A stretch of 64,000 bases of DNA, taken from Orientia tsutsugamushi str. Boryong. GTDB lineage: Bacteria > Pseudomonadota > Alphaproteobacteria > Rickettsiales > Rickettsiaceae. The notes under the pieces were generated by a model that saw only the letters and a program-made list of their open reading frames with translations, did not search any database and was not told the DNA's origin. Below, in pieces: positions 38,427 to 47,542 of the stretch (position 1 is the first letter of the stretch; the number at the start of each line of letters is the position of its first letter). A program made the translations under genes and the position numbers. The stretch covers positions 620,001 to 684,000 of the forward strand of contig NC_009488.1 of NCBI RefSeq assembly GCF_000063545.1, read 5' to 3'.

Positions 38427-39932
38427 ATGCGACCTGTAGTATTCGATTTTTTAACTAATAGTTGTAATATTATTAAAAAAACAGTAACAATAATGACACA
38501 ATATTTTATAACTTTATTGGAAATATCATTCCGCCAGAATGGAGGAAGCTAACTTGAGATAATGGAAAAGCATTAAGCAAAACATCTAAACAGTTTTTAT
38601 CATTTATAGTATTTAGACTACATATCTATCACAACAAAGATATGGATGAATTACAGGAAAGTTATCAGCTTTATGAGGATAAGCTGAATGTTGGTCAACG
38701 AAGAGTTAGGCAATGCTTAGTAGAATTAAGAGACGCAGGTTTTATTGAAGTTGAAAATAGGACAATAATTAAAGACAATGTTAAGTTACGTAATGTCCCT
38801 TGCATAAAAATTCTGAAAAATTTTCAGCACTATAGTAAAAAAGAAAAAGAAGAAAATATAGCCTTACCAGAAAAAAAATTTCGTCCCAACATGAAAGAAA
38901 TTTCAGGTCAACCTGAAACTTTTTTCAGGGACATATATAGATATATAGTCATTTACAATGAGGTTTGAGCATAGAAAAAAGCGACAATAGCATCATAAGA
39001 TTTACCAACAGGATATTTTATACGCAAACTTCATTGTAAATGACTATATAAAAAAATCTAAAATATCTAGATCTACTGAAGGTGAGTTAGTAGAGAATAA
39101 CAAAAATGAAAATGAAGAACAAAATTTTCAAAATGTTGATGATTTTGAAAATGATATACGAACTTCAACTAAAAATTGTAATCAAGACATTGAATAACTA
39201 ATAACAAATATTCTCAAGTCTTCGAATGGTAAAAAAGAATGGTTCAAAAGGTACAGGCTAGAAGAGTTTTACCCACTAACACCAGAAGATGCAGTTGCAC
39301 TGCAACACAAGTCTGATAGAGCTTTTAACATATACTTTATCAACAAATTGCTATTAAAGCTAGCAGATCAATATTCGAATTATCATTTTGGCTGTAAGGC
39401 ATCAGTTCTAAACTATATGGCAAAAGTGTTAGCAAATGAATTACGAAATACTGATCAGGCAAATAGTGGCAACTGTAGATTTGATAACGTAGAAAAATTT
39501 AATAAGGAAAAATATCTTGCTCAAATTGAAACAAGCACAAATCTTAGTAAAGAAAGTCAGTTGAAGCGTAAAATAGCTGGAGTCTTTGAAGCAGATATGG
39601 CTTATCAAATTTTGACTTCTTGTAGTTTTGGGCCAGCAGTTCGAACTAGGTTTTTTGTTAAGTTGCTAAAAAATATTACACTAACAGAATGTGATAGATC
39701 AAAGATATTACAAGCTATACAAGATGTGTATGGATACGAAATTCAAGACTTACAAGTTACACAATTTGAGCAACCTACAACTGTTTCACAGAAACAAATC
39801 AATGAAGAAGAGTATCTCTTGAATCTCAGTAAACAATTGGACTCCAACTCAACTTGGTACAAAGTACGAGAATCTTTGATTAAAAGTTATGGTAAAACTA
39901 TTGATAAAAAATACTTTAGCGAATTGAACATT
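38427..39932 (+). pseudogene. RAGE replication-type protein, most complete relic
   Basis: Starting at ATG 38427 (GGAGATGAAAA upstream), the reading passes through frameshifts near 38480 and 38550, then the winged-helix-like block (QRRVRQCLVELRDAGFIEVEN), a polar linker, a 109-bp inverted-repeat insertion at 38942-39050, a stop near 39195, and a second domain: KEWFKRYRLEEFYPLTPEDA, VALQHKSDRAFNIYFINKLL, KASVLNYMAKVLANELRN and AYQILTSCSFGPAVRTRFFV. It ends within the DnaA_N-like tail (TWYKVRESLIKSYGKTIDKK) where an IS5-family copy is inserted at 39933. Function is inferred as replication or its control. Confidence 0.65.
38942..39050. mobile_element. 109-bp MITE-like element, family B
   Basis: The ends TATATAGTCATTTACAATGA and, inverted, TATATAGTCATTTACAATGA-like sequence form about 26-bp terminal inverted repeats with one or two changes. 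It splits the rep relic. Related copies: 26652-26744, 29534-29752 and an end at 19241-19290. No transposase in the window shares these ends, so its helper element is unknown. Confidence 0.8.
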
Positions 39933-40839
39933 AGACCTCTTTCGAAACTGGTTAAGGTAGATCAAAATTATAAATGCCAGAGATCAAATTAAATCTAAGA
40001 CCGAATCTTTTACGTCTATTTCGATATTTGTCAGCAATAATTTTGAACCGTTTTAGCATAGCAATAACGTTTTCATTGACAACTCTTTTTCCTGCTAACC
40101 TACGATTATTCTTTTTATCATTTTTAGTTAAAGGATTTTTCTTGCTTTTTTTCTTTGGTAATGCAGAATTATTGTGAATTTTTTGTATACCTTGATATCC
40201 TGTATCAGTAATCGCTTTAATCTTAGGATGGATAAGAATTTTGGATTCCTTAAATAATCTAAAGTCATGTTTTTTACCGTTAGAAAAATCTGTACATATT
40301 ACTTGGTGTGTTTTCTTGTCTACCACTATTTGAGTCTTTAGTGTATGCCTTTTCTTCTTTCCTGAATAATAGAATTTTTGTTTTTTTTGGGTCTTTCTAT
40401 TGGACTCTCAGTAGCATCAATCAAGACTACTTCATAATTCATATCGCTATTCATTAGAGCTTTACGACCTGGAAGAGCAAAGTTTGGGTGTTTAACTAAG
40501 GTGTCTTCTACCCATTTTACAGCCTTATATGCTGAACTTTCACTAATCCCATAGTTCTGACCTATATGAAAATAAGTACGGTATTCTCTAAGGTATTCTA
40601 AGGCCATCAATAACTGTTCCTCCAAATTGAGCTTATTTTTACGCCCTCCTTTTGATTTCTTAACACCATCAGCTTTCCTCAAAATATCCACCATCTTTGA
40701 GAATGTTCCCTTCCTTACTACTGTTAATCGACGAAATTTTTCATCCTTTAACTCTTTAATCTGATCTAATTTCATTATTACTTCAAATCAGATTTTTATA
40801 ACACCATTTTACATCATTGTATAGTTTCGAAAGAAGTCT
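39933..40839 (-). mobile_element. IS5-family element (ISL2-like), second full-length copy
   Basis: The element is 907 bp, nearly identical to 25601-26506. Flanking triplets differ (ATT left, AAT right). It truncates the rep gene on its left, and no rep sequence follows on its right, so the right flank was rearranged after insertion. Confidence 0.9.
39952..40775 (-). pseudogene. IS5-family transposase, second copy with extra indel
   Basis: The frames 40338-40775 and 39952-40326 correspond to the nested copy at 25.6 kb. An additional T in a T-run near 40381-40389 shifts the frame after ESPIERPKK, so this copy needs two frame changes and is most likely inactive. HTH and DDE landmarks are unchanged otherwise. 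Confidence 0.85.
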
Positions 40840-40849
40840 AATATAAAAG

Positions 40850-41108
40850 GTCTACAAGAGATATTATGTAATATCTTTAAATATAGTTTCAATTAATAAC
40901 AGTTTATTTATTGCTCACATGTCTGTAAATGCAATTTTAGGATAAGAAACAATTAGAAATATGTAATATACAAGTGTTACAATGGTGAATGTTCAGGTTA
41001 TTAATATAGATTATGAAAGAATATTTGTAGAAATATGAGCAATAAATAAACGGTTATTAATTGAAACTACAGATAATATATAATTATACATTATCTCTTG
41101 TATACCTT
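40850..41108. repeat. ~250-bp element with long inverted ends
   Basis: The left AAAAGGTCTACAAGAGAT through AGTTTCAATTAATAACAGTT and TTATTTATTGCTCA is mirrored at 41030-41108 as TGAGCAATAAATAAACGGTT through ATCTCTTGTATACCTTTT. The inverted arms are about 70 bp each. The outer right end runs into the IS982 left-end sequence (to CTTATCCTAAATTAGCGT at about 41150), so this may be an IS982-related fold-back. No ORF is present. Confidence 0.55.
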
Positions 41109-41215
41109 TTACTCACTACTTTTCATATTTTTTCTTATCCTAAATTAGCGTAACTAGTGATATGTAAAGTTATGACTCTTGTGTCTACTACCATATGTAA
41201 TAAGTGAATCCATTT

Positions 41216-41665
41216 CTATCTAAGCTTTTCAAGTCTAGTCAAGTGGCGGCCACCTTCAAATTTTGTAGTTATAAATTTTGAAATCATATTAATAACAGAC
41301 CTAAAATTAGAAACCTTGGCTCCTATAATTAAGATATTAGCATTATTGTGCAAACGCGATTGCTCTGCCATATATTCATTAAAGCATAAAGCGGCTCTAA
41401 TATCAGAATGCCGATTTGCAGCTATACTCATGCCAATACCTGTTGTGCAAATTAAAATACCATATCTAGCTCGATTATTAATTATAGTATCACATAATAA
41501 GTTGGCAATATCTGGATAATCAACCTGCTGATTATTATTACCTCCTAGATCAAGGACTGAAAAACTAATAAAACGTTCTTGCTCAGATAAATGTTGACAA
41601 ATTTTTGTTTTTAACTCGTACTCTTTTTGATCAGATGCAATAGCAATAATATTAGATGAAACCAT
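41216..41665 (-). CDS. rpiB: Ribose 5-phosphate isomerase B
   Basis: The protein interconverts ribose 5-phosphate and ribulose 5-phosphate. Met12 of the longer frame (ATG 41665) is the likely start because family members begin just before IAIASD. The RpiB fold is shown by YPDIANLLCDTI, the loop ILICTTGIGMSIAANR (where the usual motif is CGTGIGMSIAANK, with the catalytic Cys retained) and NILIIGAKV. Length of 149 aa is normal. The G-to-T change in CGTG is mild. It is a lone core gene between two debris fields. Confidence 0.88.
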   Translation of the reverse strand: MVSSNIIAIASDQKEYELKTKICQHLSEQERFISFSVLDLGGNNNQQVDYPDIANLLCDTIINNRARYGILICTTGIGMSIAANRHSDIRAALCFNEYMAEQSRLHNNANILIIGAKVSNFRSVINMISKFITTKFEGGRHLTRLEKLR

Positions 41666-41844
41666 AAAAAAAAATCTTGGCAATAAAAACACCTTCATTT
41701 TAATATTATATTTTGTATTATCAATAATAAAATTATGAAAAAATAAGAATTTTTTGGTAAAGCATTACTGTATCTTCTTCCTGCCAAAGCTGTCATTTAG
41801 TAAAAAATATTTGCTGTATATGTTCTGGATCATCAATTAATAAT

Positions 41845-41987
41845 AGACCTCTTTCGAAACTGGTTAAAGTAGTTCAAAATTATAAATGCCAGAGATCAAA
41901 TTAAATCTAAGACCGAATCTTTTACGTCTATTTCGATATTTATCGGCAATAATTTTGAACTACTTTAACCAGTTTCGAAAGAGGCCT
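41845..41987. mobile_element. MITE-like element family A, copy 4
   Basis: 143 bp with AAT at 41842-41844 and 41988-41990. It has a slightly different arm (TTAAAGTAGTTC on the left, compensated on the right by GAACTACTTTAA), so the arms changed together. It sits in or just after the 3' end of the gene at 42001. Confidence 0.88.
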
Positions 41988-42000
41988 AATATATCACCAT

Positions 42001-42309
42001 CTAAAAAATTAATTCTACTATCAGATTGTTGCAACATTGTTGAGTTAAGCTATCTAATTGTTCCTGTAACCCTTTATTCTGATTATTATATACAATAGTT
42101 AAGTTAGTTTTATTACTTTGGCATATAGATGATAATATATAATGCTTATCTACTATTGATCTTAGTATATTACAATCAAAATTTATTAGTGTATATACAT
42201 TTCGTTTGCTATAGTTAAATATATAACTGTAAACTAAATTTGTTAATTCAGCTAAATTATTGCTGTTAGGCAAGATTTGGATAGAATCACTAGTATCACT
42301 GATTCGCAT
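42001..42309 (-). CDS. Unknown ~102-aa protein, possibly 3'-truncated by a MITE
   Basis: The ATG at 42309 has AGGGTGG just upstream. The protein begins MRISDTSDSIQILP and contains LVYSYIFNY and QEQLDSLTQQCCNNLIVELIF. It ends shortly before the family A element. If one T is removed from the T-run at the stop, the frame would read LDGDI and, on the far side of the element, DDPEHIQQIFFTK, which hints that the gene was longer before the insertion. I do not recognise a family. It seems chromosomal rather than RAGE because upstream lies the tail of another ordinary gene. Confidence 0.45.
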   Translation of the reverse strand: MRISDTSDSIQILPNSNNLAELTNLVYSYIFNYSKRNVYTLINFDCNILRSIVDKHYILSSICQSNKTNLTIVYNNQNKGLQEQLDSLTQQCCNNLIVELIF

Positions 42310-42336
42310 AACCACCCTATATATTTAAAAATTGTA

Positions 42337-42420
42337 TTACATTCCTGATTTATAAATTACATTAGCTGAATTATCAAGCTGTATTTGTTGTATAGGTATT
42401 AAAAAACTAAGATATAAGCT
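42337..42420 (-). pseudogene. C-terminal tail of a lost chromosomal gene
   Basis: The minus strand reads SFLIPIQQIQLDNSANVIYK then SGM and a stop, 28 bases before the ATG of the 102-aa gene. The upstream part is cut at about 42420 by traD-side RAGE DNA. Family unknown. Confidence 0.4.
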
Positions 42421-42572
42421 CTAGTTTATACTGAATATTAAGAAGGCTATGCTTTAAGCCTCAATATCCTTAACATAACTGCGCGCTATTCTTGACGAAA
42501 ACTATTCCATTTTAAGCCATGAAGGCGAATGTGACGGTGTTTTAATCTAGTTCAGAGGAAAATTTTAAAATC

Positions 42573-42856
42573 AATGCAGCTTTATTTTGCTGTTCTTTAT
42601 CAAAAATATCTTTACCAACCATAGTCCAATAATCTTGAACATTTGGATGTTACGTTAAAGTTTTTTTTAGTGAAACAATTGCACCAAATAAAGTATTTGT
42701 TGGTAACTGATCAAGCTTAACATTAGCAACTAATCCTCCAATTTCAATAAAACGTCGAGTACGCATTTTACGGTCTTTAATTTTGAGGTTAACTTCATCC
42801 ATGATTATCTTAGCTTTTTTGTTGGAAAGTAATTTTTTGCTGCATAAGATTTGCAA
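42573..42856 (-). pseudogene. traD: Ti-type TraD conjugation protein, copy 2
   Basis: The core RRFIEIGGLVANVKLDQLP is preceded by a basic helix. The N-terminus is shifted relative to copy 1 by a missing base near 42830 (LLSNKKAKIIMDEVN). As in copy 1, TAA follows LKKTLT or LKETLT and an HPNVQDYWTMVGKDIFDKEQ-type continuation follows the stop. The two copies share about 450 bp including flanks. Confidence 0.65.
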
Positions 42857-43084
42857 TGTTAGTAATTCAGAAAGATAAAAAAAATTAGGAAAAATATATC
42901 AAAATAAAATCACGTAAAGAAAAAAACGCACCTACCAAACCAGCATCAAATAATTATAGTCAAAAAAACGTGAATTCAAAGTTAGAAGCTTCATTAAAGA
43001 ATAAGCTTAAGCTGGCAGGTAAGCTAGATAGCGCTTTCCATCCATAAGAACAGTACTGTGATAGTACATTTCATGTTCAAGATG

Positions 43085-43385
43085 ATTTAACTAACTAGAA
43101 GAAATAAGTTAGAGTAAGAGTTATTATGAGCCTTATACGCTTTATAAAAGCTGCTATTTAGTTTATTCTCGTTTAAGTTGATACACGAAATTTAACTGTA
43201 GCTGTATTAATATTATTTGTCATATGACAATAATATCTTGATGTTAATTGTGAAAATATAGCGCAAATTTATGTATAACATTTGGCTAATTGGAGTGCTA
43301 ATTTTTAATCCAACAACTTGAATTTATAGTTGATAAGGTTAGAGTAGCATTCAGTTGATAATGTTGCTTAAAAATATTTCTTAGA
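43085..43385. repeat. Type 2 integrase upstream region, copy 2
   Basis: This is the inverse of 9560-9866. It lies directly upstream of the type 2 integrase relic in the same sense, as expected for its natural promoter region. Left of it is traD-side DNA. Confidence 0.55.
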
Positions 43386-43387
43386 GT

Positions 43388-43870
43388 AAAGAAGTATGCA
43401 GCATCTTTATACAATAAAAAGATATCATAGATTATCAGAGAAGATACTCAGAAAATTTTTGATTAAATAAAACAGAAAGAAAGCACTATGTAACAGCAAA
43501 CAATATTCTAAAACTGTTAAGTCCTATATTCAATAAGGCTATAGACTGTGGATTATTAGATAAAAATCCTGTATATAATAAAAAAAACACAAGCAAAAAT
43601 CAAGATCTAAATATATAATATATAATAGACTTCTTTCGAAACTAGTTAATGTAGTTCAAAATTATAAATGCCAGAGATCAAATTAAATCTAAAACCGAAT
43701 CTTTTACGTCTATTTCTATATTTATCATCAATAATTTTGAACTACATTAACCAGTTTCGAAAGAGGTCTAATAAATGAAGAAATGGTAAGACTCATGAAA
43801 GTGCTAAAAGAGCAGGAGATCATCAATTAACAGAAGAGCAAAAACAATTAAAGGTATCAGATTTAAAAGA
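43388..43870 (+). pseudogene. RAGE tyrosine integrase, type 2, relic interrupted by MITE
   Basis: The first part reads, with stops, YVTANNILKLLSPIFNKAID then CGLLDKNPVYN. A family A element (43627-43769) follows, and beyond it NEEMVRLMKVLKEQ and LTEEQKQLKVSDL continue the integrase. At about 43871 the sequence changes to traE. The catalytic domain is absent. Confidence 0.7.
43627..43769. mobile_element. MITE-like element family A, copy 5
   Basis: 143 bp; AAT at 43624-43626 and 43770-43772; left end AGACTTCTTTCGAAACTAG. Inserted in the integrase relic, whose reading continues on both sides. Confidence 0.88.
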
Positions 43871-44335
43871 ATGTGCAATTTTTGTGATGAAAAGCTTGTT
43901 TATTACTTCTCCAAATGAGGTAAAAAGACAAATAACAGATATGAAAGTGGTATCTAGTAATACTGAATCTTTAAATAAATTTTTTCATGATCACTTGCAA
44001 TTTGTTAAAGGCTTAAATGTGCCTTCAGTCTTTTTTTCTAAAGAAAGTTGAAGTGATAAAGGGTGGAGTATTAATTAGTGAAACGCCTCGTTATTGGTTT
44101 AGCGATAGTAAACATGTCGCTGTCAATAAGACTTACCTTTTGACTTACAAGCAAAGTTCTAATTACCTTTTGTTGTTGAATGGCATTAAAGAGAATGAGA
44201 TAAAAAAATGAGATTAGAGTTTTGAGGTTTATGATAGGGTTTATTGCTTTAGTAAAGTTTAGTGATGTATATGCTGTAGAATATGAGTTAGAGGCTAATA
44301 ATTTGCTAAAGCTTGAAATTTCTGATAGTTGATCA
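43871..44335 (+). pseudogene. traE C-terminus and traK N-terminus scrap
   Basis: TraE reads KECAIFVMKSLFITSPNEVK, then NTESLNKFFHDHLQFVKGLN; after a slip near 44040 it continues EVIKGGVLISE, RYWFSDSK and NYLLLLNGIKENEIKK to a stop at 44211. The overlapping ATG at about 44208 starts a frameshifted traK (GFIALVKF, then AVEYELEANNLLKLEISDS) that ends at 44335. The order matches the copy at 5.1-6.1 kb. This copy supplies the undamaged version of the traE frameshift there. Confidence 0.85.
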
Positions 44336-44467
44336 AAGAGGCTAGATCGGACTTTTTATCTAACTTTCCATCCATTTTAGCAACAATGGCTGCACCTCAG
44401 TATATAACAAGCAATCTGCGACCAATGTTACAGATGGCTTTAACACTTGCACTATTCTCCCTCATAT
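44336..44467 (+). pseudogene. Unknown membrane-like fragment
   Basis: The plus strand reads EARSDFLSNFPSILATMAAP, then QYITSNLRPMLQMALTLALF. It is preceded by traK debris and overlaps the 3' end of the ankyrin gene on the other strand. It looks coding and partly hydrophobic, but I cannot name it. Confidence 0.3.
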
Positions 44468-45486
44468 AGAGCATATGCTCCTTTAAGTACAGCTTCTGCT
44501 TCATCAAAGTCTTGGAGTTTTATTAAATCGTTAGTACTTAAATTCTCTAATACTATCATCTTTAATTCTGGTGCCAAGGAAAGCCAACATGCCTGACATT
44601 CTTGATTAGCATCATGATTGGATTCAAATATCTCATCCATTGATTCAGCTGCTCCTTGTAGTAGCTTAGTTCTTCCTGTCGCTTCTACAATAGACTTTAC
44701 AATAAATGGAGAATACATACAAAACTCATTCGTAAGCTTTATAATATCATCATGCTTATAACTACATCTTATTAGCTCTTGTTTATCTTTTTGCAGTATA
44801 AATATATCCCAAACAGATAAGCCACTTTCGTTAACGTAGGTAGACTTCATTTGATCTATTTCTTTACAACATTTTTGTTGAAATTTTGTGAGCAAATCTG
44901 AGTTACTAATAAGTCTTTTATTTAAACTCAACCCTTCTAAATCACTTTCACTAATCTTTGCGTTGATGTGCTCTAACTTAACAATTTCAGCAACGAGCAA
45001 CTGCATAACTTCTTTATTTTTCTCTGGATCCGCCATAAACATCGTGTGAGATTCACTGAACGGAGTTATACCTATAGTATCTACTACATTAGGATTAGCT
45101 CCATTCTTCAATAATAGAAGTTTTATAATCTCAACTGTGCAGTTATGAGCTGCAAAATGAAAAGGAGTATCAAAATTGTGATTTTGTATATTAGAATCAG
45201 CTCCATGCTTCAATAGAAGCTTTATAAAAGTTAAACTTCCTTTAGAACAAGCAACATGAAAAGGAGTATGACCATACCTATCTTTCGCATTAGGATTAGC
45301 TCCATGAGTTAATAAAGTGTCTGTAATTTCTAAGTTGCAAGCTCTGACAGCATAATGTAAAGCTGTGTTATCACGAATATCATCACTTGAATTTACATAA
45401 TCTAAGCTACTGTTCTCACAAAGAATTGATTTTACAGCTTGTATATTGCCACTTTTAACAGCTTCATGTAAAGCAGTATTACACAT
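44452..45486 (-). CDS. Ankyrin-repeat protein with F-box-like (PRANC) tail
   Basis: The 344-aa protein starts at an ATG preceded by TAGGAG, with a TATAAT box about 40 bases upstream. Residues 2-170 hold about four to five ankyrin repeats: NTALHEAVKSGNIQAVKSIL, NTALHYAVRACNLEITDTLL, HTPFHVACSKGSLTFIKLLL, DTPFHFAAHNCTVEIIKLLL and a degenerate last one. A helical middle follows. The C-terminus has LAPELKMIVLENLSTNDLIK (about residues 307-326), the LP-rich F-box-like pattern of PRANC domains. Orientia Ank proteins of this type are known type I-secreted effectors that bind host SCF ubiquitin ligase; that role is inferred here. Confidence 0.85.
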   Translation of the reverse strand: MCNTALHEAVKSGNIQAVKSILCENSSLDYVNSSDDIRDNTALHYAVRACNLEITDTLLTHGANPNAKDRYGHTPFHVACSKGSLTFIKLLLKHGADSNIQNHNFDTPFHFAAHNCTVEIIKLLLLKNGANPNVVDTIGITPFSESHTMFMADPEKNKEVMQLLVAEIVKLEHINAKISESDLEGLSLNKRLISNSDLLTKFQQKCCKEIDQMKSTYVNESGLSVWDIFILQKDKQELIRCSYKHDDIIKLTNEFCMYSPFIVKSIVEATGRTKLLQGAAESMDEIFESNHDANQECQACWLSLAPELKMIVLENLSTNDLIKLQDFDEAEAVLKGAYALYEGE

Positions 45487-45764
45487 CGTTATCTCCTAAA
45501 TTAGTTTTTTTATTGACAATTATACACTTGAAAAGCTTCTGTATAGAATTGCCAGGTAAGTAAATGTAAAATAGCAAATAATTACTCAATAGATTTTTAC
45601 ATTGAAATTAATTATATCTTACAAAGATAATATACATAAAATAAGTAATTTACAACTTAAAATTGAATATTTTTTATTATTTTATATGATTTTTTATTAA
45701 CGAAATCATACTTTCTTCAAAACATCGAAAAATCACTTTTAAAGCAAAAAATAAATTAGATGCA

Positions 45765-46365
45765 TTTGTCCTAAACCAGGAATTTTAGTACATGTACCTG
45801 GTATTCCTGTTGGATTTTGGGAGCCAGTACGCCTTGTAGATGTTACAAAGTCACCAATGTGTATGGTAAGTCTTGGTGGTTTGTCATTTGGAACTGCTAC
45901 TCAAAAAGGCATGAAAGATGAGGCTGAAGGAAGTGCTTTTTACCACATTCATTGGTATGTCTATCCAGTGATTTACTGGCTGGAAATTTTGCTTGATTTT
46001 ATTTGTCTGGAAATGGCTGCAGTCGATATAGCATATTTAACAAAGTTTGATCCATTATGGAGTGACGATGCTAAATCTGCGATTTTAAATCCAGAGAAAC
46101 GCTGTTGTTTCAAAATGTAGCTGCTTATCAAGCATGTATAGCTTGATTGCATGAGTTACAGCACTGGTTTATTAGCAAGTGCTTATGCTTTTTGATGTGC
46201 TGGATGTCAAGGAATGCTTTACCTTTTACTGGAACAGCTGCAGCACATAATGGTGCAGTTGGAACATCTGTATTAAAATAGTAAGTAAGTTTATGGCTAA
46301 GATGCATAGGCAACTGATGTTATGGTGATATTCTGGCAGAGAATTTTCAGTGAATGCTTTAGAAA
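45765..46365 (+). pseudogene. traU: TraU C-terminal half, frameshifted
   Basis: Reading begins CPKPGILVHVPGIPVGFWEP and VRLVDVTKSPMCMVSLGGLS, then YHIHWYVYPVIYWLEILLDF, CLEMAAVDIAYLTKFDPLW and ILNPE. The frame slips near 46107, after which another frame gives CMSYSTGLLASAYAF and CAGCQGMLYPF and AKMHRQL, the TraU C-terminus. The N-terminal half is missing. The fragment at 1-255 covers its middle part. Confidence 0.85.
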
Positions 46366-46394
46366 TAATTAGAAATTCTATTAAAAATTCTAAT

Positions 46395-47400
46395 AAACGT
46401 CAGATTAAGATAATGGGAAATATGAAAAGTAGAGAATAAAATGTATACAAAGAGAGAATAGACCTCTTTCGAAACTGGTTAAGGTAGTTCAAAATTATAA
46501 ATGCCAGAGATCAAATTAACTCTAAGACCGAATCTTTTACGTCTATTTCGATATTTATCAGCAATAATTTTGAACTACCTTAACCAGTTTCGAAAGAGGT
46601 CTAATGTTGAGTTAAAAAGAAAATTTAAATAAAAAAGGAATAACCCAACATGAAAAAATGTATTATACCAGTGTACTATTTAATAGACAATTTTTGTAAG
46701 ATATATCAAGAGTGGGAAAGAAAGAGATAAATACCAAGTAATAGTCAAAGGAATAGAGATGGAAAGTTGTCCTTAGATGAGTTATTAACAATAGCGATAT
46801 ATTTTTATTTGTCTCCATGCAAGGATTTTAAAAATTATTATCTATATTACTTGTGTCATAAGTATAAAGAATACTTTTGTTTACCAAGTTATAGTAGAAT
46901 AATACAACTGTGGCCTAGAATGTTACTACCGCTAGCTGTATTAATGCATTATCTGAAAGGAGAAGAGACTGGTATATATTATATCGATTCTACAAAGTTA
47001 GCAATTTGTCATAACAAACACATTTTCAGCAATAGAGTTTTTAACAAAATTTCTAAAATTGTTAAGAGTAGTTATGGCTTGTTCTTAGGCTTTAAGTTGC
47101 ATCTTATAATCAATAATAAAGGCGAAATAATGTCAGTTAAAATTACTAAAGGCAATAAAAGCGACACATCTGTAGCTTCAGTTTTTTCTAAAGGTTTATC
47201 TGGTAAATTGTTTTGTGATAAAGCTTACATATCTAAGGAGTTATTTCATCAACTGCTGACCAATGGTCTACGTTTATTCACTAATCTTCGTAAAGATATG
47301 AAAACATATTTATTGGACATACAAGATAAGAAGTTATTAAATAAACGTTCTTTAATTGAGTCTGTATTTATAAAACATCTCCATAGATCATACTAGACAC
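46395..47400 (+). mobile_element. IS982-family element, copy 2, broken
   Basis: The left end AAACGTCAGATTAAGATAA is followed by the usual leader, in which a family A element is inserted (46460-46602). The transposase starts MKKCIIPVYYLIDNFCKIYQ and has a stop after EWERKR, a slip, then a long frame 46767-47396 with IYYIDSTKLAICHN and GKLFCDKAYIS. It ends prematurely at IKHLHRSY, where the other copy has NVLKKHMHLEH. The right terminal repeat is not found, so the element is dead. Confidence 0.88.
46460..46602. mobile_element. MITE-like element family A, copy 6
   Basis: 143 bp inserted in the IS982 leader. The empty site is known from the other IS982 copies (AGAGAATGTTGAG), which proves duplication of AAT (46457-46459 and 46603-46605). 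Confidence 0.93.
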
Positions 47401-47542
47401 TGTTCTTCTTGGTTTATATAATTGCTTCTCTTGCTAGTTATTCTATCTCTAAACTTAATTTTCTTATCTTCTCTTCTTTTCCATGCTCTGCCTTAGCATA
47501 TTCTGGCATTATTAAGCTTGTTACATAGACATAAATTAAAAT

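Noticed and set aside
3055-46602. CRISPR array made of the recurring 143-bp units
   Set aside because: The units are widely spaced, inverted-repeat bounded, and flanked by target duplications, so they are transposable elements.
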